A stretch of DNA of 6,300 nt from NCBI GenBank assembly GCA_003460745.1, contig QTVU01000086.1, positions 1 through 6,300 on the forward strand. Reading direction: 5' to 3'. Under the pieces are notes generated by a model. The model was not told the origin of the DNA. It saw nothing but the letters and a program-made list of their open reading frames with translations, and ran no database searches. Source of the DNA: Firmicutes bacterium AM55-24TS. Lineage in GTDB: Bacteria; Bacillota; Clostridia; UBA1381. Made by a program: the position numbers and the translations under genes. Each line of letters begins with the position of its first letter. Position 1 is the stretch's first letter. Positions 1 to 5,914 of this stretch are shown piece by piece.

Positions 1-44
1 CTATATCTTGTATATATAATTTTTAATGACTACCATATATAGTA
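1..44 (-). promoter_or_regulatory. Promoter-like element, copy A
   Basis: Minus-strand block from TACTATATATGG to ACAAGATATAG, the diverged partner of the block at 1842-1884. The first ten bases are identical, and the last 27 align with about 21 matches and one gap. It lies after the last gene of the left operon and runs to the window edge, where a promoter for the next gene would be expected. No gene is visible in 1-57. High AT content raises the chance of coincidence. Confidence 0.35.
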
Positions 45-51
45 CGTCATT
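25..51. repeat. Inverted repeat downstream of the last left-operon gene
   Basis: Plus strand AATGACTAC and GTA-C-GTCATT flank CATATATA, giving a nine-pair stem with one bulged C. On the minus strand the stem is followed by AAAAATTATATA rather than a T-run, so it does not look like a standard intrinsic terminator. It overlaps the promoter-like copy A and could be an operator or an RNA-processing hairpin. Confidence 0.4.
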
Positions 52-57
52 CTTAAA

Positions 58-420
58 TTAACAATTCATACAATGATTACATCTCTTATGTGGATTCAAT
101 TCACATCTTCTATATGATATTAGATTTCCAAAAACATCTAAATACTTCTTTGATAAATCTCGCTTTATTTCTTTCCAATAACAATAGAAATCAGTCCGTT
201 CAGCCTTTCTTAGCTCGTATTCAAGCATATCATTATACTCAAATGGAACGCTAATCATCATCTGATAAACACCACGTTGTTCCATTTCGTCATTTTGTTT
301 TGGAATATCTTTATATGAGTGGAATTTAATTTTTGGAATCAGTTGTAAATAGCCCATTCTCATTTCATAGGCTTCTGGGATAAATGAAACAATATAATAT
401 TTTCTTGTTCTCCAATCCAT
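58..420 (-). CDS. Small protein with Cys/His-rich C-terminal knuckle, 120 aa
   Basis: A 120-aa protein. The first two-thirds is basic and aromatic with no membrane segment (RKYYIVSFIPEAYEM, YLQLIPKIKFHSY, ELRKAERTDFYCYWKEIKRDL). The last 15 residues hold C106, H111, C114, H116, C117 and C120, including CNHCMNC at the very end. C-x2-C-x2-C plus C106 could bind zinc or another metal, but the spacing fits no zinc-finger class I can name. The gene is the last of the left operon, has a near-consensus SD, and its stop is followed within seven bases by an inverted repeat. Function is unknown; nucleic-acid or protein binding would be a guess. Confidence 0.8.
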   Translation of the reverse strand: MDWRTRKYYIVSFIPEAYEMRMGYLQLIPKIKFHSYKDIPKQNDEMEQRGVYQMMISVPFEYNDMLEYELRKAERTDFYCYWKEIKRDLSKKYLDVFGNLISYRRCELNPHKRCNHCMNC

Positions 421-425
421 ATACT

Positions 426-435
426 CTCCTCCTTT
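426..435 (-). promoter_or_regulatory. Very strong ribosome binding site
   Basis: AAAGGAGGAG, with AGGAGG seven bases before the ATG of the last gene of the left operon, is the closest match to the Firmicutes SD consensus in the window. It implies high translation of that small gene. Confidence 0.75.
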
Positions 436-445
436 AGTTATTCAT

Positions 446-799
446 TTAATAACTTTCTTCAAACATAATGAACTGACACTTCTCCTGTAAATTCTTCTTA
501 ATAACACCCAAGTCCTGAAGCTTAACCAGTTCGTCAAACACCAATCCAACCTTATCGTTAATATCTTTCAAGTTTATCTTCGTTGTCTCTGTTTCATATT
601 GGTCACCACATCCAAGAATATAACCCAAATATAGATGCATCCCACTCATAGGATCATAAAAAATTTGAATCCTATCCTTAACTTGATTACATGTATATTT
701 TTCTCCTTCTTCAGTCCATTTCCAATCTTTAAATTTATCAGTTTCACAACCAGTCAAATCATAACCAACGATTGCATAATACTTGCTTTCTACACTCAT
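446..799 (-). CDS. Small phage-type protein of unknown function, 117 aa
   Basis: A 117-aa soluble acidic protein. It opens with KYYAIVGYDLTG (6-17) and contains WKWTEEGEKYTC (26-37), DRIQIFYDP (42-50) and HLYLGYILGCGDQYE (55-69). The C-terminal part is helical (IINDKVGLVFDELVKLQDLGV-like, about 80-99) and ends FIMFEESY. Conserved-looking aromatic and acidic residues around the GYDLTG and YLGYIL segments suggest one compact domain. Similar unannotated small proteins occur in phages of gut Firmicutes as far as I recall, without a known role. The SD is GTGAGGT, about seven bases before ATG. The following gene begins 25 bases after its stop. Confidence 0.8.
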   Translation of the reverse strand: MSVESKYYAIVGYDLTGCETDKFKDWKWTEEGEKYTCNQVKDRIQIFYDPMSGMHLYLGYILGCGDQYETETTKINLKDINDKVGLVFDELVKLQDLGVIKKNLQEKCQFIMFEESY

Positions 800-863
800 T
801 CGGTTTTACCTCACTTTTTCTATTTTTCTACAATGACTTGAATCAATGGTTTCATTTGCAATC

Positions 864-1100
864 TTATTCGTCATCTTGCTCCATTGGATAAATATTGCCG
901 TCTTCCGTAACATAATACATTTTAAAGTAAACACCACAATCTTTATCAACAGAGGTAAGAATTATCTTTGCCGGTTTTTCGCCCTCAAAGGCATCGGAAA
1001 CTTTCACACCCACTTGATTAAGGCTTAAAGTTGTAACCGATACATTATTCGGATTTTCACATGCCACTGGCAGAATAACTTTGTTTTTATTTTTCTTCAT
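864..1100 (-). CDS. Small protein of unknown function, 78 aa
   Basis: A 78-aa protein with a basic start (MKKNKNK) and a strongly acidic end (MEQDDE). The middle is beta-like (VSVTTLSLNQVGVKVSDAF, then AKIILTSV and GVYFKMYYVTEDGNIYP). C14 and C55 are isolated. TTAGGAGAA, eight bases before ATG, lies in the end of the preceding gene, and only two bases separate that stop from this start, so translation is probably coupled. The 64 bases that follow before the next gene show no further gene or clear hairpin. No family is recognised. Confidence 0.75.
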   Translation of the reverse strand: MKKNKNKVILPVACENPNNVSVTTLSLNQVGVKVSDAFEGEKPAKIILTSVDKDCGVYFKMYYVTEDGNIYPMEQDDE

Positions 1101-1102
1101 AT

Positions 1103-1414
1103 TTAATATTCTCCTAACACCAACTCAATATTGTTAATAAAATTTTCATTGCCTGTCTCTTTCGTCCAACAAACATTTGTACCTCGATATTTCACTTTTC
1201 CGTCAGACGGAAGAATACCTATATTAATAAGAAGCTTTTTGATTATTTTTGCTTGGTCATCAATGTTTTTGATACAAACTTGTCCATGAACATATGAATT
1301 TTTAGGAAGAGAAATGTAAATAGTATTTTCGCCTACATTCACTCTCTCAACACATATTCCATGTTTCAAAAATGTTCCTAATAATGCTCTAAATGTTATT
1401 TCATATGGGTTCAT
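1103..1414 (-). CDS. Small protein of unknown function, 103 aa
   Basis: A 103-aa soluble protein, probably alpha/beta. An N-terminal helix (YEITFRALLGTFLKHG) is followed by strands (ICVERVNVGENTIYISLP), a helix (DDQAKIIKKLLINIGIL) and a strand-turn region ending in a helix (NENFINNIELVLGEY). Cysteines 21, 47 and 81 are scattered and form no motif. The SD AGGTGA lies within the eight-base gap after the previous stop. The last codons (TTA GGA GAA) double as the SD of the next gene. I recognise no family. Confidence 0.8.
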   Translation of the reverse strand: MNPYEITFRALLGTFLKHGICVERVNVGENTIYISLPKNSYVHGQVCIKNIDDQAKIIKKLLINIGILPSDGKVKYRGTNVCWTKETGNENFINNIELVLGEY

Positions 1415-1422
1415 AACTTCAC

Positions 1423-1806
1423 CTACTTTTCACTTACAAGTTTGATTTTGTAACCGAGTTTTTCTTCTATTTCAGATAAAGTCATATTCTTTCTTTTGTC
1501 ACCTACAATCTCAAAATCAATTTTCCCATCTTTAGATACTAAATCTCCAAAACCCAAGTTCATTGTCTCAATATAATATTGTTCCGTTATATATGAAGGA
1601 TTATTTCGACTCCCCAATGTAAATGACAGTCTATTGATGTCTACTGGGAGTTTCAATGTAGTCGTACCTTTGACAAAAGAAGTATCTGTTTCTCCTAAAA
1701 ATTCTACCTCTAAATAATACATACCGTTTTTGTTTATTATTTTCAAGTTGCCGATATCTGTAATTGTTGTAGGTTCTTTTATTTTATCTCTAATTTCGTA
1801 TCCCAT
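1423..1806 (-). CDS. Beta-rich protein of unknown function, 127 aa
   Basis: With the SD-supported start the protein is 127 aa (132 from the upstream ATG). Most of it alternates short hydrophobic strands with polar turns (NLKIINKNGMYYLEVEFLGE, then TTTLKLPVDI, LSFTLG, IDFEIVG), suggesting a small beta-sandwich or barrel. It ends with a helix and strand, MTLSEIEEKLGYKIKLVSEK, a C-terminal pattern I associate with small Firmicutes phage proteins. That association is recollection and assigns no function. No membrane segment or cysteines are seen. It is the first gene after the promoter-like block, ends in TAG and is followed eight bases later by the next start, so it probably heads the left operon. 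Confidence 0.75.
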   Translation of the reverse strand: MGYEIRDKIKEPTTITDIGNLKIINKNGMYYLEVEFLGETDTSFVKGTTTLKLPVDINRLSFTLGSRNNPSYITEQYYIETMNLGFGDLVSKDGKIDFEIVGDKRKNMTLSEIEEKLGYKIKLVSEK

Positions 1807-1810
1807 TGCT

Positions 1811-1816
1811 ACCTCC
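1811..1816 (-). promoter_or_regulatory. Ribosome binding site choosing the 127-aa gene start
   Basis: GGAGGT lies four bases before ATG at 1804-1806. It would fall inside the coding region if the upstream in-frame ATG (1819-1821) were used, and that upstream ATG has only GGGTGA at an overlong distance. The 1806 start is preferred. Confidence 0.7.
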
Positions 1817-1841
1817 GTCATGTTTTACTCATTTTCACCCA

Positions 1842-1884
1842 CTATATATTGTGTTTATATTTAAAATATCATCTATATATAGTA
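1842..1884 (-). promoter_or_regulatory. Promoter-like element, copy B
   Basis: Minus-strand 43-bp AT-rich block from TACTATATATAG to ACAATATATAG, in the longest stretch without an open gene (1807-1916). It resembles the block at 1-44 in both ends and in their spacing. TATACT and TATAAA within or beside it resemble a -10 hexamer, but no TTGACA-like -35 stands at 17 bases, so a host sigma-70 promoter is not proven. It precedes the first gene of the left operon by about 35 bases. CTATATATAG (1873-1882) is a perfect palindrome, and 1840-1853 (CACTATATATTGTG) is an imperfect dyad, possible operator sites. Confidence 0.4.
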
Positions 1885-1895
1885 TAAAAATTCCT

Positions 1896-1913
1896 TTGAA
1901 ATCTCAGATTCAA
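1896..1913 (-). terminator. Weak hairpin after the broken membrane gene
   Basis: Read on the minus strand, TTGAATC and GATTTCAA flank a three-base loop. They pair over seven base pairs with one bulged T. Five Ts follow eight bases later (1886-1890). The stem is AT-rich and the T-tract is not adjacent, so this is a poor intrinsic terminator. Its place just after the last stop of the preceding genes and before a promoter-like element is the main argument for a function. Confidence 0.25.
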
Positions 1914-1916
1914 CCG

Positions 1917-2224
1917 TTAGTCATTTTTTCGACTTCTAAATTCTGCAAATTTGTCTTGTTACCAGTCCATAAACTCATCTTTTGACATTCTTATCATTTG
2001 AAATATTATGATAACACCCGATATGTTCAAAATAGGAATAAACATTAGTAGGATAAGAGAAATAAATGATCGAATACACCTAAGATAATATCGAATATTT
2101 TCTTACCTTCAATCTCGTCTACATATCCATTCCGTTTTAAAACATCTTTCGAAAACATCATAACTCCAAAAAATGTAATCAAACACAATATTGAAAATGC
2201 AAAATGCAACTTTAATAACCACAT
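1917..2224 (-). pseudogene. Two-TM small membrane protein, frameshifted and interrupted by TAA
   Basis: The start is clear: ATG 2222-2224 with AAGGAGAAT eight bases upstream. As it stands the frame gives 59 aa (2045-2224): a first membrane helix (LLKLHFAFSILCLITFFGV) and a polar loop (SKDVLKRNGYVDEIEGKK), then a short unrelated tail. One base lost in the A-run (TTTT on the plus strand, 2098-2101) explains this. Adding one A continues the loop as NIRYYLRCIRSF and a second helix (ISLILLMFIPILNISGVIII), then MIRMSKDEFMDW to TAA (1959-1961), 88 aa in all. The frame stays open past that TAA as QDKFAEFRSRKND to a second TAA (1917-1919), a natural cytoplasmic tail, so CAA to TAA is a likely second lesion. 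Programmed frameshifting is less likely, as no canonical slippery heptamer is present. Assembly error is possible for the A-run. The intact protein probably sat in the host membrane; its role is unknown. Confidence 0.6.
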
Positions 2225-2237
2225 GTATTTATTCTCC

Positions 2238-2552
2238 TTATAAAAATTCTTCTATACTTTTGTTTATCGCTTCTTTGACGGCTTTTGTTCTAGATAATTT
2301 TTCAGACAATTTATCGGCTGCAATCTTGATGATTTCATCTTTATTCTCGGCTAGAAAATTTTGAATATTATCATCAACCATTTCTTTTAACTTCTGAGTA
2401 TAATCACAATTTGTAATACTTTTCTTACCAACAAGTGCCTTCATGCAATCGCCTTTTATCTTATTGGTCACTTGCTTTTCTACGCTATTTTCAATGTTTC
2501 TTTTTATTTTGTCATCATCTATACTGATTGCAAATTGAACAATATGTTCCAT
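2238..2552 (-). CDS. Charged, mostly helical protein of unknown function, 104 aa
   Basis: A 104-aa soluble protein. A short N-terminal beta-like segment (IVQFAIS, 4-10) followed by IDDDKI leads into long helices rich in Lys, Glu and Asn. Repeated hydrophobic spacing (around 57-72 and 73-104: MVDDNIQNFL, IIKIAADKLSEKL, AVKEAINKSIEEFL) suggests a coiled coil or helical bundle. Cys36 and Cys49 are isolated. The SD is AAAGGGTGAT, five bases before ATG. Proteins opening with the same pattern, 'IV.F.I.IDDD.I', occur as unannotated small proteins in Firmicutes phages as far as I recall, without a known role. Its last codon and stop carry the SD of the broken membrane gene 13 bases downstream. Confidence 0.8.
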   Translation of the reverse strand: MEHIVQFAISIDDDKIKRNIENSVEKQVTNKIKGDCMKALVGKKSITNCDYTQKLKEMVDDNIQNFLAENKDEIIKIAADKLSEKLSRTKAVKEAINKSIEEFL

Positions 2553-2587
2553 ATAATCACCCTTTCTACCAATCGCAATGTAATTTT

Positions 2588-2614
2588 CTATTGACCTATT
2601 CCAAATTTCTTCAT
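2588..2614 (-). CDS. Eight-codon minigene (MKKFGIGQ) or remnant of a lost gene
   Basis: An ATG in ATGA overlap with the preceding stop is served by GGAGG (2622-2626) at seven-base spacing, one of the best initiation sites in the window, yet it reads only MKKFGIGQ before TAG. Either a short peptide is made (leader or minigene), or a longer gene once began here and was deleted. Reading past the TAG gives KITLRLVERVII and then runs out of frame into the next gene, so simple loss of one stop is not obvious. Confidence 0.35.
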   Translation of the reverse strand: MKKFGIGQ

Positions 2615-2826
2615 TCCAAGTCCTCCATATTATAATTTTTTCTTATATATTCACACAAATCTTCCATTGTTCTTTTAATATACCAATCATTCTTGAATAA
2701 CTTATTAACTCGGCAAGTACAAGAATATTTTGATCCATATTTTTTGAAGAATTTTAGATTAACACTAATACTCAACAACGGCACTTTAGTGAATCCATCT
2801 GTTAACCACTTTTTAAGCCACTCCAT
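2611..2826 (-). CDS. Small basic protein of unknown function, 71 aa
   Basis: Starting at the ATG selected by the AGGTGGT site, the protein is 71 aa. It opens with an amphipathic stretch rich in Trp and Lys (MEWLKKWLTDGF). A short beta-like segment follows (LLSISVNLKFF, 17-27), then a C-T-C pair (C36, C38), a basic patch (KLFKNDWYIKRT) and an acidic end (NMEDLE). No signal peptide or clear transmembrane helix is visible. A start at the upstream GTG would add three residues. The gene follows the HD gene with no room for its own promoter. Its TGA stop overlaps an ATG in ATGA form, and its last codons carry the SD of the following minigene. I recognise no family. Confidence 0.7.
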   Translation of the reverse strand: MEWLKKWLTDGFTKVPLLSISVNLKFFKKYGSKYSCTCRVNKLFKNDWYIKRTMEDLCEYIRKNYNMEDLE

Positions 2827-2830
2827 GATT

Positions 2831-2837
2831 ACCACCT
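2831..2837 (-). promoter_or_regulatory. Ribosome binding site choosing the 71-aa gene start
   Basis: AGGTGGT, overlapping the TAG stop of the HD gene, lies four bases before ATG at 2824-2826. A longer reading from GTG (2833-2835) would place the start codon inside this SD, with only AAAAATATAG in front of it, so the ATG is preferred. Confidence 0.65.
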
Positions 2838-3576
2838 ATATTTTTGTTAAGAGAGTTCTAAGTGGTTCTCTTGTTATATTCTCTTTCGCCCACGAAATAT
2901 AACTTGGGTCAGTGTGAGCAACGTCTGTCAATTTTTCACCGTTATGTTTTCCAAAGGTCAATATGTATGTATCAAGCGATGGTGTTGTATTGGACGTCTC
3001 ATATCCATTAAACAGAACTTCAATATCTTTTCTACTCGCCAAATAGTCTACCAAATGAAGAATTTTTTGAAATTTATCCGTTGGCAAAGGCAAGACGGTT
3101 GAACTTCTTTTATCTGTATTCCATTCACCCATATGACTTTCAATGGTTGTAGCAATCATTTCCACTTCATCATCCGACAACTCATGACCTTTTAAATTTC
3201 GAATAACTTCGCTCGCAAGTAATGGATGATTAAATCTTGTGTATTTATTCTTCTGAAAATCTTCATCACTTCCACTCTTTCGTGAATCATGCATCATTCC
3301 GGCTACTCTCATTAAATCTTTTTCTCTTTGTGTAAAATTCTCGCCGAAACATTTAACTGCAAAGATGTGATTTAAGAATCTGACCAATGCACATGTATGT
3401 CTTGCCAATCCTAAATCTCCTAGAGCATATTGAGGATGGTATCTTCCCGTACTTGATGCTCCTACATCCCAGAAATAATCAGGGATTGTTTGGATACATC
3501 TTTCTGCAAACTTTCTAATGTCTTCTGATTCAATCGTATCTAAAATTGAATCAAATATACTTGACTTATTATTCAT
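2836..3576 (-). CDS. HD-domain phosphohydrolase with ExoX-like C-terminal module
   Basis: A 246-aa two-domain protein. Residues about 1-200 form an HD domain: H60 (ARHT), the H96-D97 doublet in MMHDSRKSG, H117 (FNHP), H148 (ESHMGEW) and D177 (HLVDYL) fit the metal-binding H...HD...H...H...D pattern. Ahead of H60, ASSTGRYHPQY.LGDLGLARHT (40-61) is the signature of an uncharacterised HD group found in phages and Firmicutes. Residues about 203-240 (YILTFGKHNGEKL, then DPSYISWA) match the small module seen at the C-terminus of exonuclease X and in DUF3820-type proteins. No exonuclease domain is present. Substrate is unknown; a nucleotide or nucleic-acid phosphoester is the reasonable inference. 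The start overlaps the helicase stop by 8 bases, with AAAGGA about 14 bases upstream, so translation probably depends on the helicase gene. Confidence 0.9.
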   Translation of the reverse strand: MNNKSSIFDSILDTIESEDIRKFAERCIQTIPDYFWDVGASSTGRYHPQYALGDLGLARHTCALVRFLNHIFAVKCFGENFTQREKDLMRVAGMMHDSRKSGSDEDFQKNKYTRFNHPLLASEVIRNLKGHELSDDEVEMIATTIESHMGEWNTDKRSSTVLPLPTDKFQKILHLVDYLASRKDIEVLFNGYETSNTTPSLDTYILTFGKHNGEKLTDVAHTDPSYISWAKENITREPLRTLLTKI

Positions 3577-5914
3577 TTGTTTGAACTGTTTCCTTTCTTA
3601 TTTTGTTATTTTCGGCATTTGTCAACGATTTGACAATCTTTTTGCATATATCTTTTAGCAATTTTTGCATAAATGTATTTCTATCAAAATTCGCCTTTTT
3701 CTTAACAGCCAAATTCACCGTATCTACATTACCTAAATGGAAACATTTTTCTTTCATTCTTGTTAATCCAACATATATTAGATTCGAATTGAGCATAAAT
3801 GTATGAGCTTGAGGAGTAAGTAAGATTACAACTTTAATAGAGCTGCCTTGTGATTTATGAATTGTGATACAATATCCAAGCCCAACCATTTGCATATCAT
3901 TTCTAAAATATTTAACTATTACGCCGTCAAAATCAATCAACAAATATTCTTTTTTGATTGCTATAACAACTCCCGTCTCACCATTTGCAATAAAAGTTTC
4001 GTCCATATCTTCATCTAAGCAGAATTCATCATCTACATATAATTGTGCGTGATAATTATTGACATTTTGAATTACAAGATCACCTTTATAATAAACCGTA
4101 TCTCCAATTTTCATATATTCATCGCAGCCATAATTCTTATTGGCAACTTTCTGAATGGCATTATTAATTGAGATTGACCCAATGTCACCTTTTTTGTATG
4201 CAGTTAATACTTGAATTTCTTCTGCTTTGTAACCTTGAGAAAGTAACTTGCTATATAATGCAACTGCATTTTTGACCATAATATCACTACCAATGTTCAC
4301 AAATGCATAATCTTTATTGTCTCCAAACCATGTAAATCGTTCACATACATTATTAAGATACGGTTTACAAAAACGGACATCTGTTGCTACTTTCATTAAC
4401 CCGCCTTCGCCATAACGAAACACCTTTGTTAATGTAACAGTTGGAATAATATGTGATTCCATAAAATCATGTAATAAGTTTCCACATGACACTGATGGTA
4501 ATTGGGCATTGTCTCCAATCAATAATAATTTTGTTCTACTAAAATCAATTGCATCTAATATTCTTTTAAACAAGAAAATATCTGTCATAGAAAACTCATC
4601 AATTATAAGTACATCACAATCAAGTTTATATTCTTCATTATAACTCCAAGTGTTAGGTGGCACATACCCCAAACCTCTATGTATTGTTGTGGCATTTTCT
4701 TGCGTGTAATCTGACAGCACTTTTGCAGCTTTACCAGTTGGTGAAAATAATTTAAATGATTTATTATTATCTTTAAGCATATTAATGACTGCTTGTGTAC
4801 AAAATGATTTTCCTGTACCGCCTGCACCATTAAGAATGCATATGTTATATCTACAAATATTTTTTACAATCTCTAATTGTTCATCTGACAATTCACAACC
4901 ATTTACAATATGATATTTTGCACAATCAAAGTCCCATTGATGATGTAGATTAGTTAGCCCTAATATTATATTCTCTGCTATATATTTTTCTATTTCATAT
5001 GTAGACTTCAATGATACAGCCATAGAATCTTTATTGTAATAAATACTTTCGTGCTTCATACATTCAACAAAATGATTAGAGCATGCCGGAACCATTTTCA
5101 TACACTGACTTCTCAAATCGTTAATTGACATCAATGTATGTCCTTCTTCTTCATTTTTTTCTAAAAGATACAACATACACGACAAACATCTATGCTTACT
5201 GGTTTTTAAATCTGTATCAAATTCAATAATAATATCTTTATTATTTTTTTCATTCTCTTTTGATATTTTTTCAAGTTCTAATAGAATTCCGTCGGCAGTC
5301 GTAAACCCAACCTTTGCCAATCCACACAAACATTTATATGGGTCTTCACGAAGTTTTTTCTTTATCATGTTAACAGAAGTATATTTCTCATATAATTTCT
5401 TTAACATTGAAAGACTTAACAAGCCTTGAAACTCAATTACCAACTCAGCCAAGCAAAAATTCTCAATAATTTTTTCTTTAATAATATTGAATGTGTACTC
5501 TTTAATACCAGGCAATTTATTTAAGTCTATATCATCCAGGTGGTCGTTCATTACCCTGTCAACAATATCAGGGTAAATTTCATATAATGTGTTTGCCTGT
5601 TTCAAAGTGAGTATCTCCTCTAAAAATATATACATATCTGAAGCTGATTTTGGCTTGTCTCTTCTTATATTAAGAACTTTATAACTATATCCATATTTTG
5701 TATTCTGTTCGATTGCTTTGATTTCATATTCTATACCAATTCCTAATTCATGCATTTCTCCTGTTATTGTTGCGTTTCCGTACTTTGTAAATTTAATTTC
5801 TGGGTAAATTTCTTTATCAACATCTAGTGCATAAATTTTATAGTCGCCACCATCATAGGTTTGTCTTATAACTCTTCCTTTGAAAATAATTTCCTTGTCT
5901 TCTTTTTCTTTCAA
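3569..5914 (-). CDS. RecD2-type SF1 5'-3' DNA helicase
   Basis: An intact 781-aa helicase, close to the usual RecD2 length of about 700-850 aa. The N-terminal region (about 8-83) looks like the RecD2 OB fold, and residues 95-150 hold a helix-hairpin-helix-like stretch (LNKLPGIKEYTF). The motor carries Q346 in LSDEQ; Walker A GAGGTGKS (363-370); motif Ia SPTGKAAKVL (391-400); Walker B LIIDE (436-440); motif III LLIGDNAQLPSV (464-475); motif IV LTKVFR (495-500); an SH3-like insert starting NGETGVV (644-650); motif V TIHKSQG (684-690); motif VI YVGLTR (714-719). The tail with R745 and following residues also fits RecD2. All catalytic motifs are present, so ATP-driven 5'-3' unwinding in phage replication, recombination or repair is expected. 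RecD2 family members work without RecBC, and no RecB/RecC-like gene is present here. It starts at TTG, and its end overlaps the HD gene by 8 bases. Confidence 0.96.
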   Translation of the reverse strand: MKEKEDKEIIFKGRVIRQTYDGGDYKIYALDVDKEIYPEIKFTKYGNATITGEMHELGIGIEYEIKAIEQNTKYGYSYKVLNIRRDKPKSASDMYIFLEEILTLKQANTLYEIYPDIVDRVMNDHLDDIDLNKLPGIKEYTFNIIKEKIIENFCLAELVIEFQGLLSLSMLKKLYEKYTSVNMIKKKLREDPYKCLCGLAKVGFTTADGILLELEKISKENEKNNKDIIIEFDTDLKTSKHRCLSCMLYLLEKNEEEGHTLMSINDLRSQCMKMVPACSNHFVECMKHESIYYNKDSMAVSLKSTYEIEKYIAENIILGLTNLHHQWDFDCAKYHIVNGCELSDEQLEIVKNICRYNICILNGAGGTGKSFCTQAVINMLKDNNKSFKLFSPTGKAAKVLSDYTQENATTIHRGLGYVPPNTWSYNEEYKLDCDVLIIDEFSMTDIFLFKRILDAIDFSRTKLLLIGDNAQLPSVSCGNLLHDFMESHIIPTVTLTKVFRYGEGGLMKVATDVRFCKPYLNNVCERFTWFGDNKDYAFVNIGSDIMVKNAVALYSKLLSQGYKAEEIQVLTAYKKGDIGSISINNAIQKVANKNYGCDEYMKIGDTVYYKGDLVIQNVNNYHAQLYVDDEFCLDEDMDETFIANGETGVVIAIKKEYLLIDFDGVIVKYFRNDMQMVGLGYCITIHKSQGSSIKVVILLTPQAHTFMLNSNLIYVGLTRMKEKCFHLGNVDTVNLAVKKKANFDRNTFMQKLLKDICKKIVKSLTNAENNKIRKETVQTNE

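Noticed and set aside
800..863. Possible 11-codon peptide (MKPLIQVIVEK) between two genes
   Set aside because: No SD at usable distance, and nothing else marks it as translated.
635..1028. Plus-strand open frames of 68 and 60 codons
   Set aside because: They are antisense to well-supported minus-strand genes with SD sites, and their Phe/Ile/Ser-rich translations are typical antisense readings of AT-rich genes.
1959..1961. TAA read as an amino acid (alternative genetic code)
   Set aside because: TAA ends most other genes here with clean spacing to the next start, and TAG and TGA also serve as stops, so recoding of this one TAA is less likely than mutation.
2693..4052. Several plus-strand frames of 62-69 codons
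   Set aside because: They are antisense to the 71-aa, HD and helicase genes, with no SD sites.
4603..4830. 75-codon minus-strand frame inside the helicase gene
   Set aside because: It lies wholly within the Walker A to Walker B part of the intact helicase in another frame, with no SD or independent protein character.
3569..5914. Helicase/HD pair as a host defence system
   Set aside because: The one-strand packing and small phage-type neighbours fit phage replication or repair better, and no nuclease or sensor typical of defence helicase systems is visible.
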